Shown: one piece after another, positions 44,899-54,403 of the stretch
Layout: every line of letters starts with the position of its first letter
Numbering within the stretch: the first letter of the stretch is position 1
DNA from: Deltaproteobacteria bacterium
GTDB lineage: Bacteria; Myxococcota_A; Polyangia; JACPQR01
DNA: 64,000 nucleotides
Assembly: GCA_016190375.1 (NCBI GenBank)
Contig: JACPQR010000111.1
Coordinates: 21,457-85,456 of the forward strand
Direction: 5' to 3'
Notes under the pieces: model-generated
The model's database searches: none
Seen by the model: only the letters and a program-made list of their open reading frames with translations
Told to the model about the DNA's origin: nothing
Made by a program: the position numbers and the translations under genes

Positions 44899-45223
44899 CG
44901 GCGAGTCCTACCGTCTCGCGAGTGACCTCCTCGACGCACCGGTAGAGCTCCATTCCAGCTCCGTGGTCGTCCAGCCACGCGCCGCTCTCCTCGTCGAAGT
45001 CGAAGTGCCAGCCCCGTGACCGCGCCGCGAGCCAGATCTGGCGGGTCGGACGCTGGGTATTGACGACACACCGCGACCCACCGCGGTAGGTGATCGTGAG
45101 GACGTCGCCGGCCACCGAGACCTCGGCGAGGTCGGGGTCGACCTCCTCGAAGGCGTCCTCGATGCGGTGGAAGGCCTCCTCCGTCAGCCGCAGGTATCGC
45201 TTCTCGTCCACTTTCGATTCCAC
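44864..45223 (-). CDS. cyaY: Frataxin-like iron donor protein CyaY
   Basis: 119 residues. The acidic first helix ('EEAFHRIEDAFEEVDPDLAEVSVAG') and the sheet 'DVLTITYRGGSRCVVNTQRPTRQIWLAARSRGWHFDFDEESGAWLDDHG' match bacterial frataxins, including the N-x-Q-x-P-x-RQIWLA signature. CyaY binds iron and tunes Fe-S cluster assembly with IscS. Starts with GTG; another GTG lies 15 bases inside. It is convergent with the feo operon (35-base overlap at its 3' end) and sits 61 bases behind fumC on the same strand. Confidence 0.92.
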   Translation of the reverse strand: MESKVDEKRYLRLTEEAFHRIEDAFEEVDPDLAEVSVAGDVLTITYRGGSRCVVNTQRPTRQIWLAARSRGWHFDFDEESGAWLDDHGAGMELYRCVEEVTRETVGLAVTVRPASSSRA

Positions 45224-45284
45224 CCCCGAGGCACAGCCCGAGCTCGGCGGGTCCCGGGGATCGATAGGGCCGACCCGCGAATCG

Positions 45285-46673
45285 TCAACGGGGCCCCACC
45301 ATGTCCTCGGGTCGCACCCAGCGGTCGAAGTCCTCTCCGGTGACCAGCCCCAGCTCGATCGCCGCCTCGCGCAAGGTCTTGCCGGTCTGGTGCGCGCGCT
45401 TGGCGATCTTGGCGGCGTTGTCGTACCCGATGTGCCGATTGAGCGCGGTGACCAGCATCAGGGAGCTCCGGAGATTGTGCTCGATCCGGGGCCGGTTCGG
45501 CTGGATGCCGACCGCACAGTGCGTGTCGAAGCAATCGCAACCGTCGGCGAGCAGGCGCACCGAGTGGAGGAAGTTGTGGATGATCAGGGGCTTGTAGACG
45601 TTCAGCTCGAAGTTGCCCGACGCTCCGCCCAGCGCCACGGCGACGTCGTTGCCCATGACCTGGGCGCAGAGCATCGTCATCGCTTCGCACTGGGTGGGGT
45701 TGACCTTGCCCGGCATGATCGAGCTGCCGGGCTCGTTCTCCGGAATCGTGATCTCGCCGAGGCCGGCCCGTGGCCCGGAGGCGAGCCATCGCACGTCGTT
45801 CGCGATCTTCGTGAGGCTGCAGGCCAGGCCCTTGAGCGCGCCGCTCGCCGCGACGAGGGCGTCGTGGGACGAGAGCGCCTCGAACTTGTTCGGCGCGGAC
45901 ACGAACGGCTGGCTCGTCAGCTCGGCGATCTTCGCCGCGACCCTCACCGCGTACTCGGGGTGGGTGTTGAGCCCCGTGCCGACCGCGGTTCCGCCGATCG
46001 CCAGCTCGTAGAGGTGCGGGAGGACCGCTTGGACGTGACCGGTGCCGTGCTCGAGCATCGAGGCCCAGCCCGAGATCTCCTGCCCCAGAGTGATCGGCGT
46101 CGCGTCCTGAAGGTGCGTCCTTCCGATCTTCACGATGTCCGCGAAGTCACCGGCCTTGCGCGAGAGCGTCGACCTGAGCTTGTCGACCGAGGGCAACAGT
46201 CGGCCGCGCACCTGCTCGACGGCAGCGATGTGCATGGCGGTCGGGAAAGTGTCGTTGGACGACTGCGACATGTTCACGTGGTCGTTCGGGTGAATCGGCT
46301 TCTTGGACCCCATGACGCCGCCGAGGACCTCGATGGCGCGGTTCGAGATCACCTCGTTGACGTTCATGTTCGTCTGCGTGCCGCTTCCGGTCTGCCAGAC
46401 GACCAGCGGGAAGTGACCGTCGAGCTTGCCCTCGATCACCTCGTCGGCCGCCTGGACGACGGCATGCGCCAGCGAAGGCGCGAGCAATCCGAGCTCCTGG
46501 TTCACCAGAGCACAGGCCTTCTTCAGGATCCCGAAGGCACGGATCATCTCGCGAGGGAAGTGATCGGCTCCAATCTTGAAGTGGTGCAGGGAGCGCTGCG
46601 TCTGCGCGCCCCAGTAGCGGTCCACCGGCACCGCGATCTCGCCCATGCTGTCGGTCTCGATCCTGGTGCTCAT
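45285..46673 (-). CDS. fumC: Class II fumarate hydratase
   Basis: 462 residues. ATG 46673 has an excellent AAGGAGG ribosome site. The signature '[16 protein letters not shown]' (about residue 315), '[15 protein letters not shown]', '[21 protein letters not shown]' and '[16 protein letters not shown]' place it in the FumC group. The Ser of the SS loop in GSSIMPGK is the catalytic base. It converts fumarate and malate in the TCA cycle without an Fe-S cluster, which fits an organism that regulates iron. The start overlaps the stop of the MYXO-CTERM-like gene by four bases, and cyaY follows. Confidence 0.95.
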   Translation of the reverse strand: MSTRIETDSMGEIAVPVDRYWGAQTQRSLHHFKIGADHFPREMIRAFGILKKACALVNQELGLLAPSLAHAVVQAADEVIEGKLDGHFPLVVWQTGSGTQTNMNVNEVISNRAIEVLGGVMGSKKPIHPNDHVNMSQSSNDTFPTAMHIAAVEQVRGRLLPSVDKLRSTLSRKAGDFADIVKIGRTHLQDATPITLGQEISGWASMLEHGTGHVQAVLPHLYELAIGGTAVGTGLNTHPEYAVRVAAKIAELTSQPFVSAPNKFEALSSHDALVAASGALKGLACSLTKIANDVRWLASGPRAGLGEITIPENEPGSSIMPGKVNPTQCEAMTMLCAQVMGNDVAVALGGASGNFELNVYKPLIIHNFLHSVRLLADGCDCFDTHCAVGIQPNRPRIEHNLRSSLMLVTALNRHIGYDNAAKIAKRAHQTGKTLREAAIELGLVTGEDFDRWVRPEDMVGPR

Positions 46674-47491
46674 CTCGGCCTCCTTGGGCGAAGCGCGAGA
46701 GCCCCCAGCGCCGTGAGGAAGGCCAGGCCGAATGCCGGCGATCGGCCGGTCCGCCGCGCCACCGAGCAGCTCGCGCAACCGCCGGACGACGAAGAGGCCT
46801 CGCCGGTCTCGGGCAGCTCTCCATACTCCTCCTCGCCACCCTCCGAGCCGCCGCCGGACCCGGCACCGGGGTCCGCGCTCTGCTCGCGCATGGCCTCCTC
46901 GTACTCGCGCTGCCTCGCCTGCTCCCGTGCGATCGCGATTCGCTGCGCTTCGGCGGCGGCGCTCTGTTGCTGTGCCGTCATCTGGTCGGGGTCCGCGGTG
47001 TCCTCGTCGGAGAACTCGACGACACCGCTGCGTTCGACCGGGCGGCCGACGAGCTCGAAGTTGGCGCTGGCCATCTCCTGGCGGCGGACCGTCAGGACCA
47101 CGATATACCGGTTGCGCGGCTTGAACTGCGGCCGCTCCAGCGTGACGTTCTGGAGGAAAGCCGTCTCCTCGCGGTTGCTGAGGAAGACCGTCATCTCCGT
47201 GACGAAGAGGCGCGAGCCGTGCTCCACGTCGTAGAAGAGGAGGTGGCACTCGAGGTCACCGGGAGGGGAGCGGAAGAACGTGCCCGCCTTGAACTTCCAG
47301 GTCCGGTGGTCGTCCTGCTCGTTGATCTGGCGGGCGTTGTGCCCGCGCATGAAGTTGCGCAGGCCTTGCTCGTTGAGCCGCGTAGGGATGTCGGCCTGCG
47401 TTAGATACAGGGCAGCTTGCGCGCGGGCCGGACCGGCGCCCGAGGCGAGCGCCGCCAGGACCACCGCGACCGCGACGAAGGTGCGCAGCAT
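46670..47491 (-). CDS. Secreted protein with MYXO-CTERM-like sorting tail
   Basis: 273 residues. It has a signal peptide ([17 protein letters not shown]) and a folded region up to about residue 165 ('[36 protein letters not shown]'). A Gln/Glu-rich helix follows, then a Gly/Ser/Glu spacer and a C-terminus '[11 protein letters not shown]' with a hydrophobic helix ('[15 protein letters not shown]') ending in RPRRPR. A Cys-rich box plus helix plus Arg cluster is the MYXO-CTERM pattern of surface-anchored myxobacterial proteins. Folded part not recognised. Coupled to fumC by the 4-base overlap, although a functional link is not obvious. Confidence 0.78.
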   Translation of the reverse strand: MLRTFVAVAVVLAALASGAGPARAQAALYLTQADIPTRLNEQGLRNFMRGHNARQINEQDDHRTWKFKAGTFFRSPPGDLECHLLFYDVEHGSRLFVTEMTVFLSNREETAFLQNVTLERPQFKPRNRYIVVLTVRRQEMASANFELVGRPVERSGVVEFSDEDTADPDQMTAQQQSAAAEAQRIAIAREQARQREYEEAMREQSADPGAGSGGGSEGGEEEYGELPETGEASSSSGGCASCSVARRTGRSPAFGLAFLTALGALALRPRRPR

Positions 47492-47578
47492 CCGGATCCT
47501 CCTCTGGCTTGGAGAGGCGCATGGTAGCGCATCCGCCCGGGTTGGGCACGGCGGAACATGAAGCCGAGGCCGGCGAAT

Positions 47579-47902
47579 CTACTCCGCGGACGCGGGCTTC
47601 GCCTTGGCGGGCCTGCCGAGACGCTTCTTCGAAGCGGTCTTCGACGACCTGGCGCCGCCCGCCTTGGCGTGCTCGAAACAGTAGCCCTTTCCGCGCGGCC
47701 AGGCGTTCTTTCCGCAAGCCGGGCACTTGGGCCAGCCCAGCCGGGGGGTGCGCACCTTCTTGCCGGGGCGGCCTGCGCGAGCCCCGTTGGCCACGAACCC
47801 GGTGAGCTCACCGAGGCTGGCGTCGCGAATGGCCTTGGCCACTTCTCGCGCAAAGTCACCTGCCAATGCACTGATCGACTGCTCTAGCGTGTACTTGGCC
47901 AT
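47579..47902 (-). CDS. Small zinc-finger/AT-hook-like protein
   Basis: 107 residues, basic. After an N-terminal helical region ('TLEQSISALAGDFAREVAKAIRDASL') comes 'GRPGKKVRTPRLGWPKCPACGKNAWPRGKGYCFEH', with CxxC and CxxH as a possible zinc site and a GRPGKK minor-groove hook. A second GRPAKAK hook ends the protein. Such proteins bind AT-rich or bent DNA. It could be a small transcription factor or nucleoid protein. It lies between the MYXO-CTERM-like gene (87-base gap) and the SRPBCC gene. Confidence 0.7.
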   Translation of the reverse strand: MAKYTLEQSISALAGDFAREVAKAIRDASLGELTGFVANGARAGRPGKKVRTPRLGWPKCPACGKNAWPRGKGYCFEHAKAGGARSSKTASKKRLGRPAKAKPASAE

Positions 47903-48009
47903 CTGGTCCTCGTTTGTGGCGGGACAGTGATACTGGGCGGCGGAAGTTACACACGGGCCAATTGCCCGTCAATCGACAATGGCAAGTCGGGTTGGCAATG
48001 GACGGTCGG

Positions 48010-48696
48010 CTACCTGAGGAGCCCGCGCGGGCCTGGGCGGGACAGGACGGGTCTCGGATGGCGAAGGCTCGGGGTGGGACGCGGATGGGCGGGTCTAGAG
48101 CGCTCCTCCATGAAGCGCTTGATCAGGCGGGTCACGTTCAGCATGCGGCGCTCCCCGCGCCCTTCGAGCAGGCCGCGCGCGAGCTCGTCGCCGCCAGGGT
48201 CGACGGCCACGCCGAAGCTCAGGAGCGTTCGAGCCTCGCGCCCCGGCCATGCGTCCATGCGCAAGAACCCCCAGCCGTCCCTCACTGGATTGTCACGGCC
48301 GCGATCGAGCCGGAAGCGGATCTCGCGCTCGCGCGCGTCGAAGTGAAGCGCCACGAACGCGCTGAGCGTGCCGACCGCGAGCTCGTTGTCTACCCTCACG
48401 AGCCGCCGCGGCCCCTCCTCCTCGAGCACCTGGATCCGGTCGACCTTCGGGAACATCAGTCGGTAGGCCTCGACTCTACCCAGCGTGCGCCAGACCTCGG
48501 CGACTGGCGCTCTCACCAAGATCCACGAGCTGCCCCCGACGAGGCCCCGGCGGGGCCCCCTGAGCGGCCTGCGGACGATTCGACCCCGCTCGAGGCGGCG
48601 CTCCTCCCTGGGACTGAGCTCGCCCGGTGCCGCGCCGGCAGTCGAGCCGAAGGCCGAGACCACGGCGAACGCGACCAGGAGACGCTGGAAGTGCAC
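48010..48696 (-). CDS. Secreted SRPBCC/START-like domain protein
   Basis: 228 residues from GTG 48696, giving signal peptide 'HFQRLLVAFAVVSAFGSTAGA'; a GTG 42 bases upstream would bury it. The core 'SSWILVRAPVAEVWRTLGRVEAYRLMFPKVDRIQVLEEEG' and 'HFDAREREIRFRLDRGRDNPVRDGWGFLRMD' have the beta-alpha-alpha-beta pattern of SRPBCC (RatA/polyketide-cyclase-like) domains that hold hydrophobic ligands. A secreted form is less common than cytosolic ones. The last 25 residues are Pro/Arg-rich. Divergent from the TPR gene at 48753, 56 bases apart. Confidence 0.75.
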   Translation of the reverse strand: MHFQRLLVAFAVVSAFGSTAGAAPGELSPREERRLERGRIVRRPLRGPRRGLVGGSSWILVRAPVAEVWRTLGRVEAYRLMFPKVDRIQVLEEEGPRRLVRVDNELAVGTLSAFVALHFDAREREIRFRLDRGRDNPVRDGWGFLRMDAWPGREARTLLSFGVAVDPGGDELARGLLEGRGERRMLNVTRLIKRFMEERSRPAHPRPTPSLRHPRPVLSRPGPRGLLR

Positions 48697-48752
48697 GTTT
48701 CTAGGACGGATCGGCCCTTGTGGAGATTCAATCCCCACCGGTAGGATGCGCC

Positions 48753-49586
48753 ATGCGCACGCGGTCCTGGGCTCGCCTCCGCGCGGTGCTGGCTGGAGCG
48801 GTCGCCTCGTGGACGCTCATGCTGCCGCCCGCGGCCGAGGCACAGAGTCGGCGGGCGGTGCAGAGGGCCAGAATCTTCTTCTCCAAGGGCGTGCGGCAAT
48901 ACGATCGCGGTCAGTTCCAGCCCGCGCTGCGCTCATTTACCCGGGCCTACCAGCTCGCCCCGGCCCCGGCCGTGGTCTACAACATCGCGCAGTGTCACCT
49001 CAGCCTGGGCCACGATTCGGACGCCGCGAGGCACTTCCGGCTGTACCTGCAAGAGCTGCCGGACGCGCCGAACCGGCGGGAGGTGGAGCGCAGGCTTCGC
49101 GAGATCGATGCGCGCGTGGCGGCGCAGCGCCGGGATCAGCGGCTTCGAGCGATGGCTGACGTCCGTGATGAGCAGGAGCGGCTCGAGCGACGCGAGGTCG
49201 TCGATGACGAGCTGGCCTCGAGCTCCGGAGCTCCCCGGAGCGGCGGCGTGGGAGCCGCGACCTGGATCGTACTCGGTGCCGGCGTCGCGACGGCCGGCAT
49301 CGGAGGCCTCTTCGCCTGGGACGCTGCCGTCAAGCAATCCGACCTGGACGAGCCCTCGCTCGACTGCAGCCGGTCGATCCAGCGCTGCCTGGACCTCGTC
49401 GAGTCAGGAGACCGCTCCGCCACGCTGAGGACGATCCTCCTGGGCGCCGGCGGCGCGATCCTCACGACGGGGATCGTCATGCTCGTCGTGGACCTGAGCT
49501 CGTCGGACGACGACGCGCCCGAAGCGGTCCTCGCTCCGCGGCTGGGTCCTGGGCTCGCGATGATCGAGGTGAGGGCGTCATGGTGA
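48753..49586 (+). CDS. Secreted TPR protein with two C-terminal membrane segments
   Basis: 277 residues from ATG 48753. A signal peptide ('AVASWTLMLPPAAEAQS') is followed by TPR units ('RARIFFSKGVRQYDRGQFQPALRSFTRAYQLAPAPAVVYNIAQCHLSLGHDSDAARHFRLYL'), a charged coiled coil (about 115-155), and two hydrophobic segments ('ATWIVLGAGVATAGIGGLFAW', 'TILLGAGGAILTTGIVMLVVDL'). The layout repeats that of the TPR-PEGA protein at 15650-16654, minus the PEGA domain. Its stop overlaps the start of the Cys-rich lipoprotein gene by seven bases. Confidence 0.75.
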   Translation: MRTRSWARLRAVLAGAVASWTLMLPPAAEAQSRRAVQRARIFFSKGVRQYDRGQFQPALRSFTRAYQLAPAPAVVYNIAQCHLSLGHDSDAARHFRLYLQELPDAPNRREVERRLREIDARVAAQRRDQRLRAMADVRDEQERLERREVVDDELASSSGAPRSGGVGAATWIVLGAGVATAGIGGLFAWDAAVKQSDLDEPSLDCSRSIQRCLDLVESGDRSATLRTILLGAGGAILTTGIVMLVVDLSSSDDDAPEAVLAPRLGPGLAMIEVRASW

Positions 49587-52048
49587 GGTGGATCTCCGCC
49601 TCGGTGCTGGCGTTGCTGATCGGATGCGAGATCGACTCGTCCAAGCTCGACCGCCTGGCCTGCGACACGGGCTCGGACTGCACAGCGCCGGACCTCGACT
49701 GCGTGGACGGCTACTGCGTGGCTTCCCCTTGCAGCGCGTACACGGACTGCGGCGACGGCTTCCAGTTCGTTTGCGATGATGGGCTTTGTCGTGCAGTCGA
49801 TTGTGGCTCGGGCGCCTCCTGCGCGACCGGCTTCGAGTGCGTCGGCGGTTTCTGCACCGGAGAGGGCTGCGGGGACGAGGACGACGGCGACGAGGACGGC
49901 TTTCTGTCGATCGGCTGCGGCGGTCGGGACTGCGACGACCAGGATGCCACCGTGAACCCCGACGCGCGCGAGGGCGGCGGCCAGTTCGACGACACCTGCT
50001 CCGACGACGAGGACAACGACTGCGACGGGCTCACCGACCGGGACGATGATGCGTGCGGGCCCTGCTCGGTCGACGAGGACTGCGACGACGGGAACGCCTG
50101 CACCACCGAGACGTGCCTCATGGGCGACTGCCTCGCCTCGCCTCGCGACGGCGAGGCCTGCGACGACGGCGACCCGTGCACCACGGGAGACGTCTGCGAC
50201 ATCGTGATCTGCGGCGGCGAGCCGTACTCGTGCGACGACGGCCTCGATTGCACCACCGACTCCTGCGATGGTACCGGGGGTTGCACCTCCGCCACTCTGG
50301 CAGGCTCGTGCCTCACCGACGGCCAGTGCTTCGCAGACGGCGATCCGAACCCGTCGAACGACTGCGAGCGGTGCGATGCCGCCGCGGCCCCCACGGCGTG
50401 GAGCTCGGTGACCGAAGGACCTTGCGACGACGGCGACCCTTGCACCTCGGGCGACTCGTGCTCCGCCGGCGGCTGCGACGGCGAGCCGTACACCTGCGAC
50501 GACGGGATGACCTGCACGATCGACGTCTGCGACGGCGCCGGGGGCTGCGATGTGGAGGTGGTCGCCGGATCGTGCCTGGTGGAGGGGAGCTGCCTGCAGG
50601 ATGGCGATCCGAATCCCTCGAACGTCTGCGAGCGCTGTGACGCCGGCGTCAGTCAGGTCGCATTCTCGCCCGACGACCTTGCGATCCCCGACGACGGCGC
50701 CGATTGCACCGTGGACTCGTGCCTGGGCGGTGAGACGAGTCACGACGCCGACGACGGACGGTGCGCGGACGCCGAGGTATGCGCGCCGTGCGCCGGCACG
50801 GTCACCGGTTGCGTCGCGCCGCCACCCTCGCTGGCTCTTGCGTGCCCGGCAACCGCGGACCGGGACGAGCCCGGCGCGTCCTGCTCGGTCGACCTCGGCG
50901 GAGTTGCGGGCGCTGATGCGTGCTTGTCGTGCGCTTCGCTTCTCGGCTTTTCGACTCTCTTCAGAGAGGACTTCACGGGCTGCCCGGATCTGGAAGCGGC
51001 CGGATGGACGGTGTCGGGGAACCCTGCTTGCCCCATCGATCTTGGAGTTGCGCCGGACCCGCTCGTTGCTGGTGACGCCCTCGAGGCCGAGGCCGGGACC
51101 TGGACGCTGACGCGGACGGTCGACACTACCGACCTGGACTCCCTGCGCCTCTGCTTCGACTATGCGGACGACAATGCCGGACCAAACGACTCGCTCGCGA
51201 TCGAGCTCGACGCGGACGGATCGTTCGACGAAATCTTCGACGACGACGGCGGCCCGGTGGTCGAGGTCGACGATACCTGGAGCACGTTCTGTCTGGACCT
51301 CGTCGACATCGACCCGAGGGCGGCGGACAATCCGGCGCTCGGCGTGCGCATCCGCGCAACTGCTCAGGGCGCGGACGACAACGTCTACCTCGATCGCCTC
51401 GTGCTGGAGGGCTGGCAGGCCGACTCGGTGACGTTCGGGACGCTCTCGACGGACGACTTCGCCGGCTGCGACCTGGGCTCCTGGTCCGCGACCGGCGATC
51501 CCGTCGGATGCCCGGTCGCCGGCGGCCCGTTCGACGGCGCCGATGCCGTTTTCGCCTCGTCCTCCGCGTGGTCGTTGTCCCGGCCGCTCGACGCATCGAC
51601 GGCTTGCGAAGATCTGACCGTCTCCTTCGCCTACGGGACCGACGGTGCGACCGGGAGCGATTCGATCGGGGTCGGGTTCCGCGCGGATGGGGGCCCGTTC
51701 GTCCTCGCCTGGGCGACGCTTGGACCTCCGGGCCCCGAGGGAATATTGCAGCGCTACGCCGTCGACCTCGCCCACGTGGACCCCGCCGTGCGGTTCGATC
51801 CCGAGGTCGAGGTCGAGGTGTCGGCGAATGCGGGCGGCGGGACGGTGGTCGTCGATGACTTCGAGGCGTCCGGCGCCACCTGCGGACCCGGCGACGCGGT
51901 CCTGGCGATCGCGGGCCCCTCGGACGCAGGCGGCGGGCAGTACGACCTGACGGTCGCCTCGCAGCTCCGGACGCGGGCGTACTTGACCTGCGAGTGGGAC
52001 GATCGAGCCGAGCTGCGCGACCGGGCAACGATCGACTTCGTGCCCTGA
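49580..52048 (+). CDS. Large Cys-rich MopE-like lipoprotein
   Basis: 822 residues, lipobox 'LALLIGCE'. The first 420 residues are packed with Cys/Asp units ('CDDGNACTTETC', 'CDDGDPCTTGDVC', 'CDDGLDCTTDSC', 'CDDGMTCTIDVC'), a 'DGDEDGFLSIGCGGRDCDDQDATVNP' calcium-type segment, and 'DNDCDGLTDRDDD'. The second half has beta-sandwich-like modules ('TLFREDFTGCPDLEAAGWTVSGNPAC', 'LRLCFDYADDNAGPNDSLAIELDAD', repeated from about 615 as 'VSFAYGTDGATGSDSIGVGF'). These look like jelly-roll carbohydrate or adhesion modules, but no family is certain. It shares the CDDGxxCTxDxC vocabulary with the protein at 12960-15674 and likewise follows a TPR gene. Confidence 0.82.
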   Translation: MVRWISASVLALLIGCEIDSSKLDRLACDTGSDCTAPDLDCVDGYCVASPCSAYTDCGDGFQFVCDDGLCRAVDCGSGASCATGFECVGGFCTGEGCGDEDDGDEDGFLSIGCGGRDCDDQDATVNPDAREGGGQFDDTCSDDEDNDCDGLTDRDDDACGPCSVDEDCDDGNACTTETCLMGDCLASPRDGEACDDGDPCTTGDVCDIVICGGEPYSCDDGLDCTTDSCDGTGGCTSATLAGSCLTDGQCFADGDPNPSNDCERCDAAAAPTAWSSVTEGPCDDGDPCTSGDSCSAGGCDGEPYTCDDGMTCTIDVCDGAGGCDVEVVAGSCLVEGSCLQDGDPNPSNVCERCDAGVSQVAFSPDDLAIPDDGADCTVDSCLGGETSHDADDGRCADAEVCAPCAGTVTGCVAPPPSLALACPATADRDEPGASCSVDLGGVAGADACLSCASLLGFSTLFREDFTGCPDLEAAGWTVSGNPACPIDLGVAPDPLVAGDALEAEAGTWTLTRTVDTTDLDSLRLCFDYADDNAGPNDSLAIELDADGSFDEIFDDDGGPVVEVDDTWSTFCLDLVDIDPRAADNPALGVRIRATAQGADDNVYLDRLVLEGWQADSVTFGTLSTDDFAGCDLGSWSATGDPVGCPVAGGPFDGADAVFASSSAWSLSRPLDASTACEDLTVSFAYGTDGATGSDSIGVGFRADGGPFVLAWATLGPPGPEGILQRYAVDLAHVDPAVRFDPEVEVEVSANAGGGTVVVDDFEASGATCGPGDAVLAIAGPSDAGGGQYDLTVASQLRTRAYLTCEWDDRAELRDRATIDFVP

Positions 52049-52126
52049 GTCTTCCATCGGGTTGGAGTAGTGCTAGGCTTCGGCGCCGCGACCGACCGAG
52101 CGCGCCGGCCGCCTCACCGAAAGGCC

Positions 52127-53914
52127 ATGGACATGCCCGCGATCGAGACGCATCTGACGAAGAACCCGCACCTGCTTGGCTGGGTCGAGGAGATGGCGAA
52201 GCTGTGCCAGCCCGACAGGGTCCACTTCTGCGACGGCTCGGAGGGCGAGCGGCGGCGGCTGATCGAGCAGGCCGTCGCCGCCGGGGTGCTCCTGCCGCTC
52301 GATCCGAAGAAGCGGCCGGGATGCTACCTGCATCGGTCCAACCCTGGCGACGTCGCCCGGGTCGAGCACCTCACCTTCATCTGCACCAGCTCCAAGGAGG
52401 AAGCCGGCCCGACGAACAACTGGATGGACCCGCGCGAGGCCTACACGAAGCTCCGCGGCCTGTTCGACGGGTCGATGAAGGGACGCACGATGTTCGTGGT
52501 TCCCTACGTGATGGGTCCCGTGGATGCCCCGCACGCCAAGGTCGGCATCGAGATCACCGACTCGGTGTACGTGGCGCTGAACATGGGGATCATGACCCGC
52601 ATGGGGAAGCAGGCGCTCGACAAGCTCGGCGACCGCGACGACTTCAACCGCGGCCTGCACTCCGTGCGCGACTGCAGCCCTGAGCGGCGGTACATCTGCC
52701 ACTTCCCGGAGGACAACGCGATCTGGTCGGTCGGCTCGGGTTATGGCGGAAACGCGCTGCTCGGGAAGAAGTGCCTCTCGTTGCGAATCGGGAGCTACCT
52801 GGCGCGCAAGGAAGGATGGCTCGCCGAGCACATGCTGATCCTCGAGGCGGAGAGCCCGGAGGGTCAGAGGACGTACGTGGCGGCTGCGTTCCCGAGCGCG
52901 TGCGGGAAGACGAACTTCGCGATGATGATCCCGCCCAAGAGGTTCGGCGGCTGGAAGATCCGCACGGTCGGCGACGACATCGCGTGGATGCGCGTCGGGG
53001 CGGATGGGCGGCTCTGGGCGGTGAACCCGGAGAACGGGTACTTCGGCGTCGCGCCCGGCACGAACTTCAAGTCGAACCCGAACGCGATGAAAACCATCGG
53101 TCGCGACTCGCTGTTCACGAACGTGGCGTTGACCCCGGACGGTGACGTGTGGTGGGAGGGAATGGACGACCCGGCGCCAGAGGGCCTGATCGACTGGCAG
53201 GGACGCCCGTGGTCGAAGGGATCTTCGGAGAAGGCCGCGCACCCGAACAGCCGCTTCACGGCGCCGATCACGAACAACCCGGCGGTGTCGAGGCACTGGG
53301 ACGACCCGGAGGGAGTGCCCATCTCTGCGATCATCTTCGGCGGCCGGCGCTCGACGACCGTGCCGCTCGTGCTCCAGTCGTTCAACTGGGCGCACGGCGT
53401 GTTCATGGGCGCAACGATGGGCTCGGAGACGACGGCGGCGGCCGCGGGCAAGGTCGGAGTAGTGCGCCGCGACCCGATGGCGATGCTCCCATTCTGCGGC
53501 TACGACATGGGCAGCTACCTGCAGCACTGGCTCCGGATGCAGGCGGCCATCCCGTTCCCGCCCAAGATCTTCCTGGTGAACTGGTTCCGCAAGGCGGCGG
53601 ACGGACGCTTCCTCTGGCCGGGCTACGGCGACAACATGCGGGTCCTCAAGTGGGTGATCGATCGCGCCCACGGCCGCGTCGGCGCCCTCGAGACGCTCCT
53701 TGGCTGGGCTCCGAAGCCCGAGCACCTCGACCTGCAGGATCTCGACGCCTCCGCGGACGACGTCCGCGCCGCGACGCGCATCGACTACGGCGAATGGGAG
53801 GCGGAGCTAGAGAGCACCGGCGAGTTCTTCACTTCTCTCGGCCCGACGCTCCCCCGCACTCTGCACCTCTGGCGAGAGATGCTCCTGTCCCGCATCGAGG
53901 AGGCGGGCCGGTAG
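52127..53914 (+). CDS. pckG: GTP-dependent phosphoenolpyruvate carboxykinase
   Basis: 595 residues from ATG 52127. The enzyme makes PEP from oxaloacetate in gluconeogenesis. '[13 protein letters not shown]' is the GTP-type P-loop with the mobile Cys, and '[31 protein letters not shown]', 'PIDAVIF-like [18 protein letters not shown]', '[21 protein letters not shown]' and 'NWFRK' follow the GTP-PEPCK family, not the ATP form. Length is typical. A second ATG six bases in is possible. A 9-bp hairpin lies downstream at 53960-53982. Confidence 0.95.
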   Translation: MDMPAIETHLTKNPHLLGWVEEMAKLCQPDRVHFCDGSEGERRRLIEQAVAAGVLLPLDPKKRPGCYLHRSNPGDVARVEHLTFICTSSKEEAGPTNNWMDPREAYTKLRGLFDGSMKGRTMFVVPYVMGPVDAPHAKVGIEITDSVYVALNMGIMTRMGKQALDKLGDRDDFNRGLHSVRDCSPERRYICHFPEDNAIWSVGSGYGGNALLGKKCLSLRIGSYLARKEGWLAEHMLILEAESPEGQRTYVAAAFPSACGKTNFAMMIPPKRFGGWKIRTVGDDIAWMRVGADGRLWAVNPENGYFGVAPGTNFKSNPNAMKTIGRDSLFTNVALTPDGDVWWEGMDDPAPEGLIDWQGRPWSKGSSEKAAHPNSRFTAPITNNPAVSRHWDDPEGVPISAIIFGGRRSTTVPLVLQSFNWAHGVFMGATMGSETTAAAAGKVGVVRRDPMAMLPFCGYDMGSYLQHWLRMQAAIPFPPKIFLVNWFRKAADGRFLWPGYGDNMRVLKWVIDRAHGRVGALETLLGWAPKPEHLDLQDLDASADDVRAATRIDYGEWEAELESTGEFFTSLGPTLPRTLHLWREMLLSRIEEAGR

Positions 53915-53959
53915 TCCATACGATCCGGATCCGCGGGTGGGGCCGAGCTCGGTGGCCTC

Positions 53960-53982
53960 GGGGCCGCCGTCGAGGCGGCCCC
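53960..53982 (+). terminator. GGGGCCGCC hairpin behind pckG
   Basis: GGGGCCGCC (53960-53968), loop GTCGA, GGCGGCCCC (53974-53982): a perfect 9-bp stem 46 bases after the pckG stop. No T-run follows, so it is either a GC-rich terminator or one of the GGGGCCGCC hairpins seen again at 60236-60322. The 53915-54361 gap contains this, a tandem hexamer tract and no gene. Confidence 0.55.
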
Positions 53983-54170
53983 GATGGCAGGCCTGCCACG
54001 GCACGGCAAGACCGACCACTACCTCCCTGCCCCTGATCCCGACGTAAAGGGCGGGGACGGCGGCTAGCTCTGCGGATCGTCTCGTGATGTTCCGCGTCAA
54101 CTACAGCTGCCGCCCATCGACCACGCGCTGCTCCGGCCTGATCCCGCAGGTCGCGTCTCAGCGATGCGTC

Positions 54171-54316
54171 GAGGTCTCGGTCGAGGTCGGGGTCCCGGTC
54201 GCGGTCGCGGTCCCAGTCGCGGTCGCGGTCCCGGTCGCGGTCGCGGTCGCGGTCCCGGTCGCGGTCGCGGTCCCGGTCGCGGTCGCGGTCCCGGTCGCGG
54301 TCCCGGTCGCGGTCGC
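54171..54316 (+). repeat. GGTCGC/GGTCCC tandem hexamer array
   Basis: About 24 copies of a 6-bp unit, mostly GGTCGC alternating with GGTCCC in an 18-bp higher-order pattern, degenerate at its left edge (GGTCTC, GAGGTC). It would translate into a Val-Ala/Val-Pro repeat in one frame and Arg/Asp-type repeats in others, but no start with a ribosome site fits, so it is treated as non-coding. It lies just upstream of the tRNA-Gly promoter. Confidence 0.8.
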
Positions 54317-54361
54317 AGCCCGCCAGCAGCCTAGCCCGGGATCAGGGCCTGCGGGGCGAGG

Positions 54362-54390
54362 TTGACAGCTGCCCCGGAAGGCGCTACTGA
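54362..54390 (+). promoter_or_regulatory. Probable tRNA-Gly promoter
   Basis: A perfect TTGACA (54362-54367) is followed after 17 bases by TACTGA (54385-54390), with the tRNA 5' end 13 bases further at 54404. The -35 and spacing match the rplM promoter at 30603-30631; the -10 match is weak. Confidence 0.5.
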
Positions 54391-54403
54391 ACGCAGGTTT
54401 TTT

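Noticed and set aside
49136..52057. 973-residue open frame antisense to the Cys-rich lipoprotein gene
   Set aside because: Long antisense frames are expected in high-GC genes rich in GAC/TGC codons; no ribosome site or motif, and the sense frame has a lipobox and patterned Cys.
54084..54365. ORF giving a Val-Ala-Val-Pro repeat protein
   Set aside because: It is made only of the hexamer array, lacks a ribosome site, and runs into the tRNA promoter.
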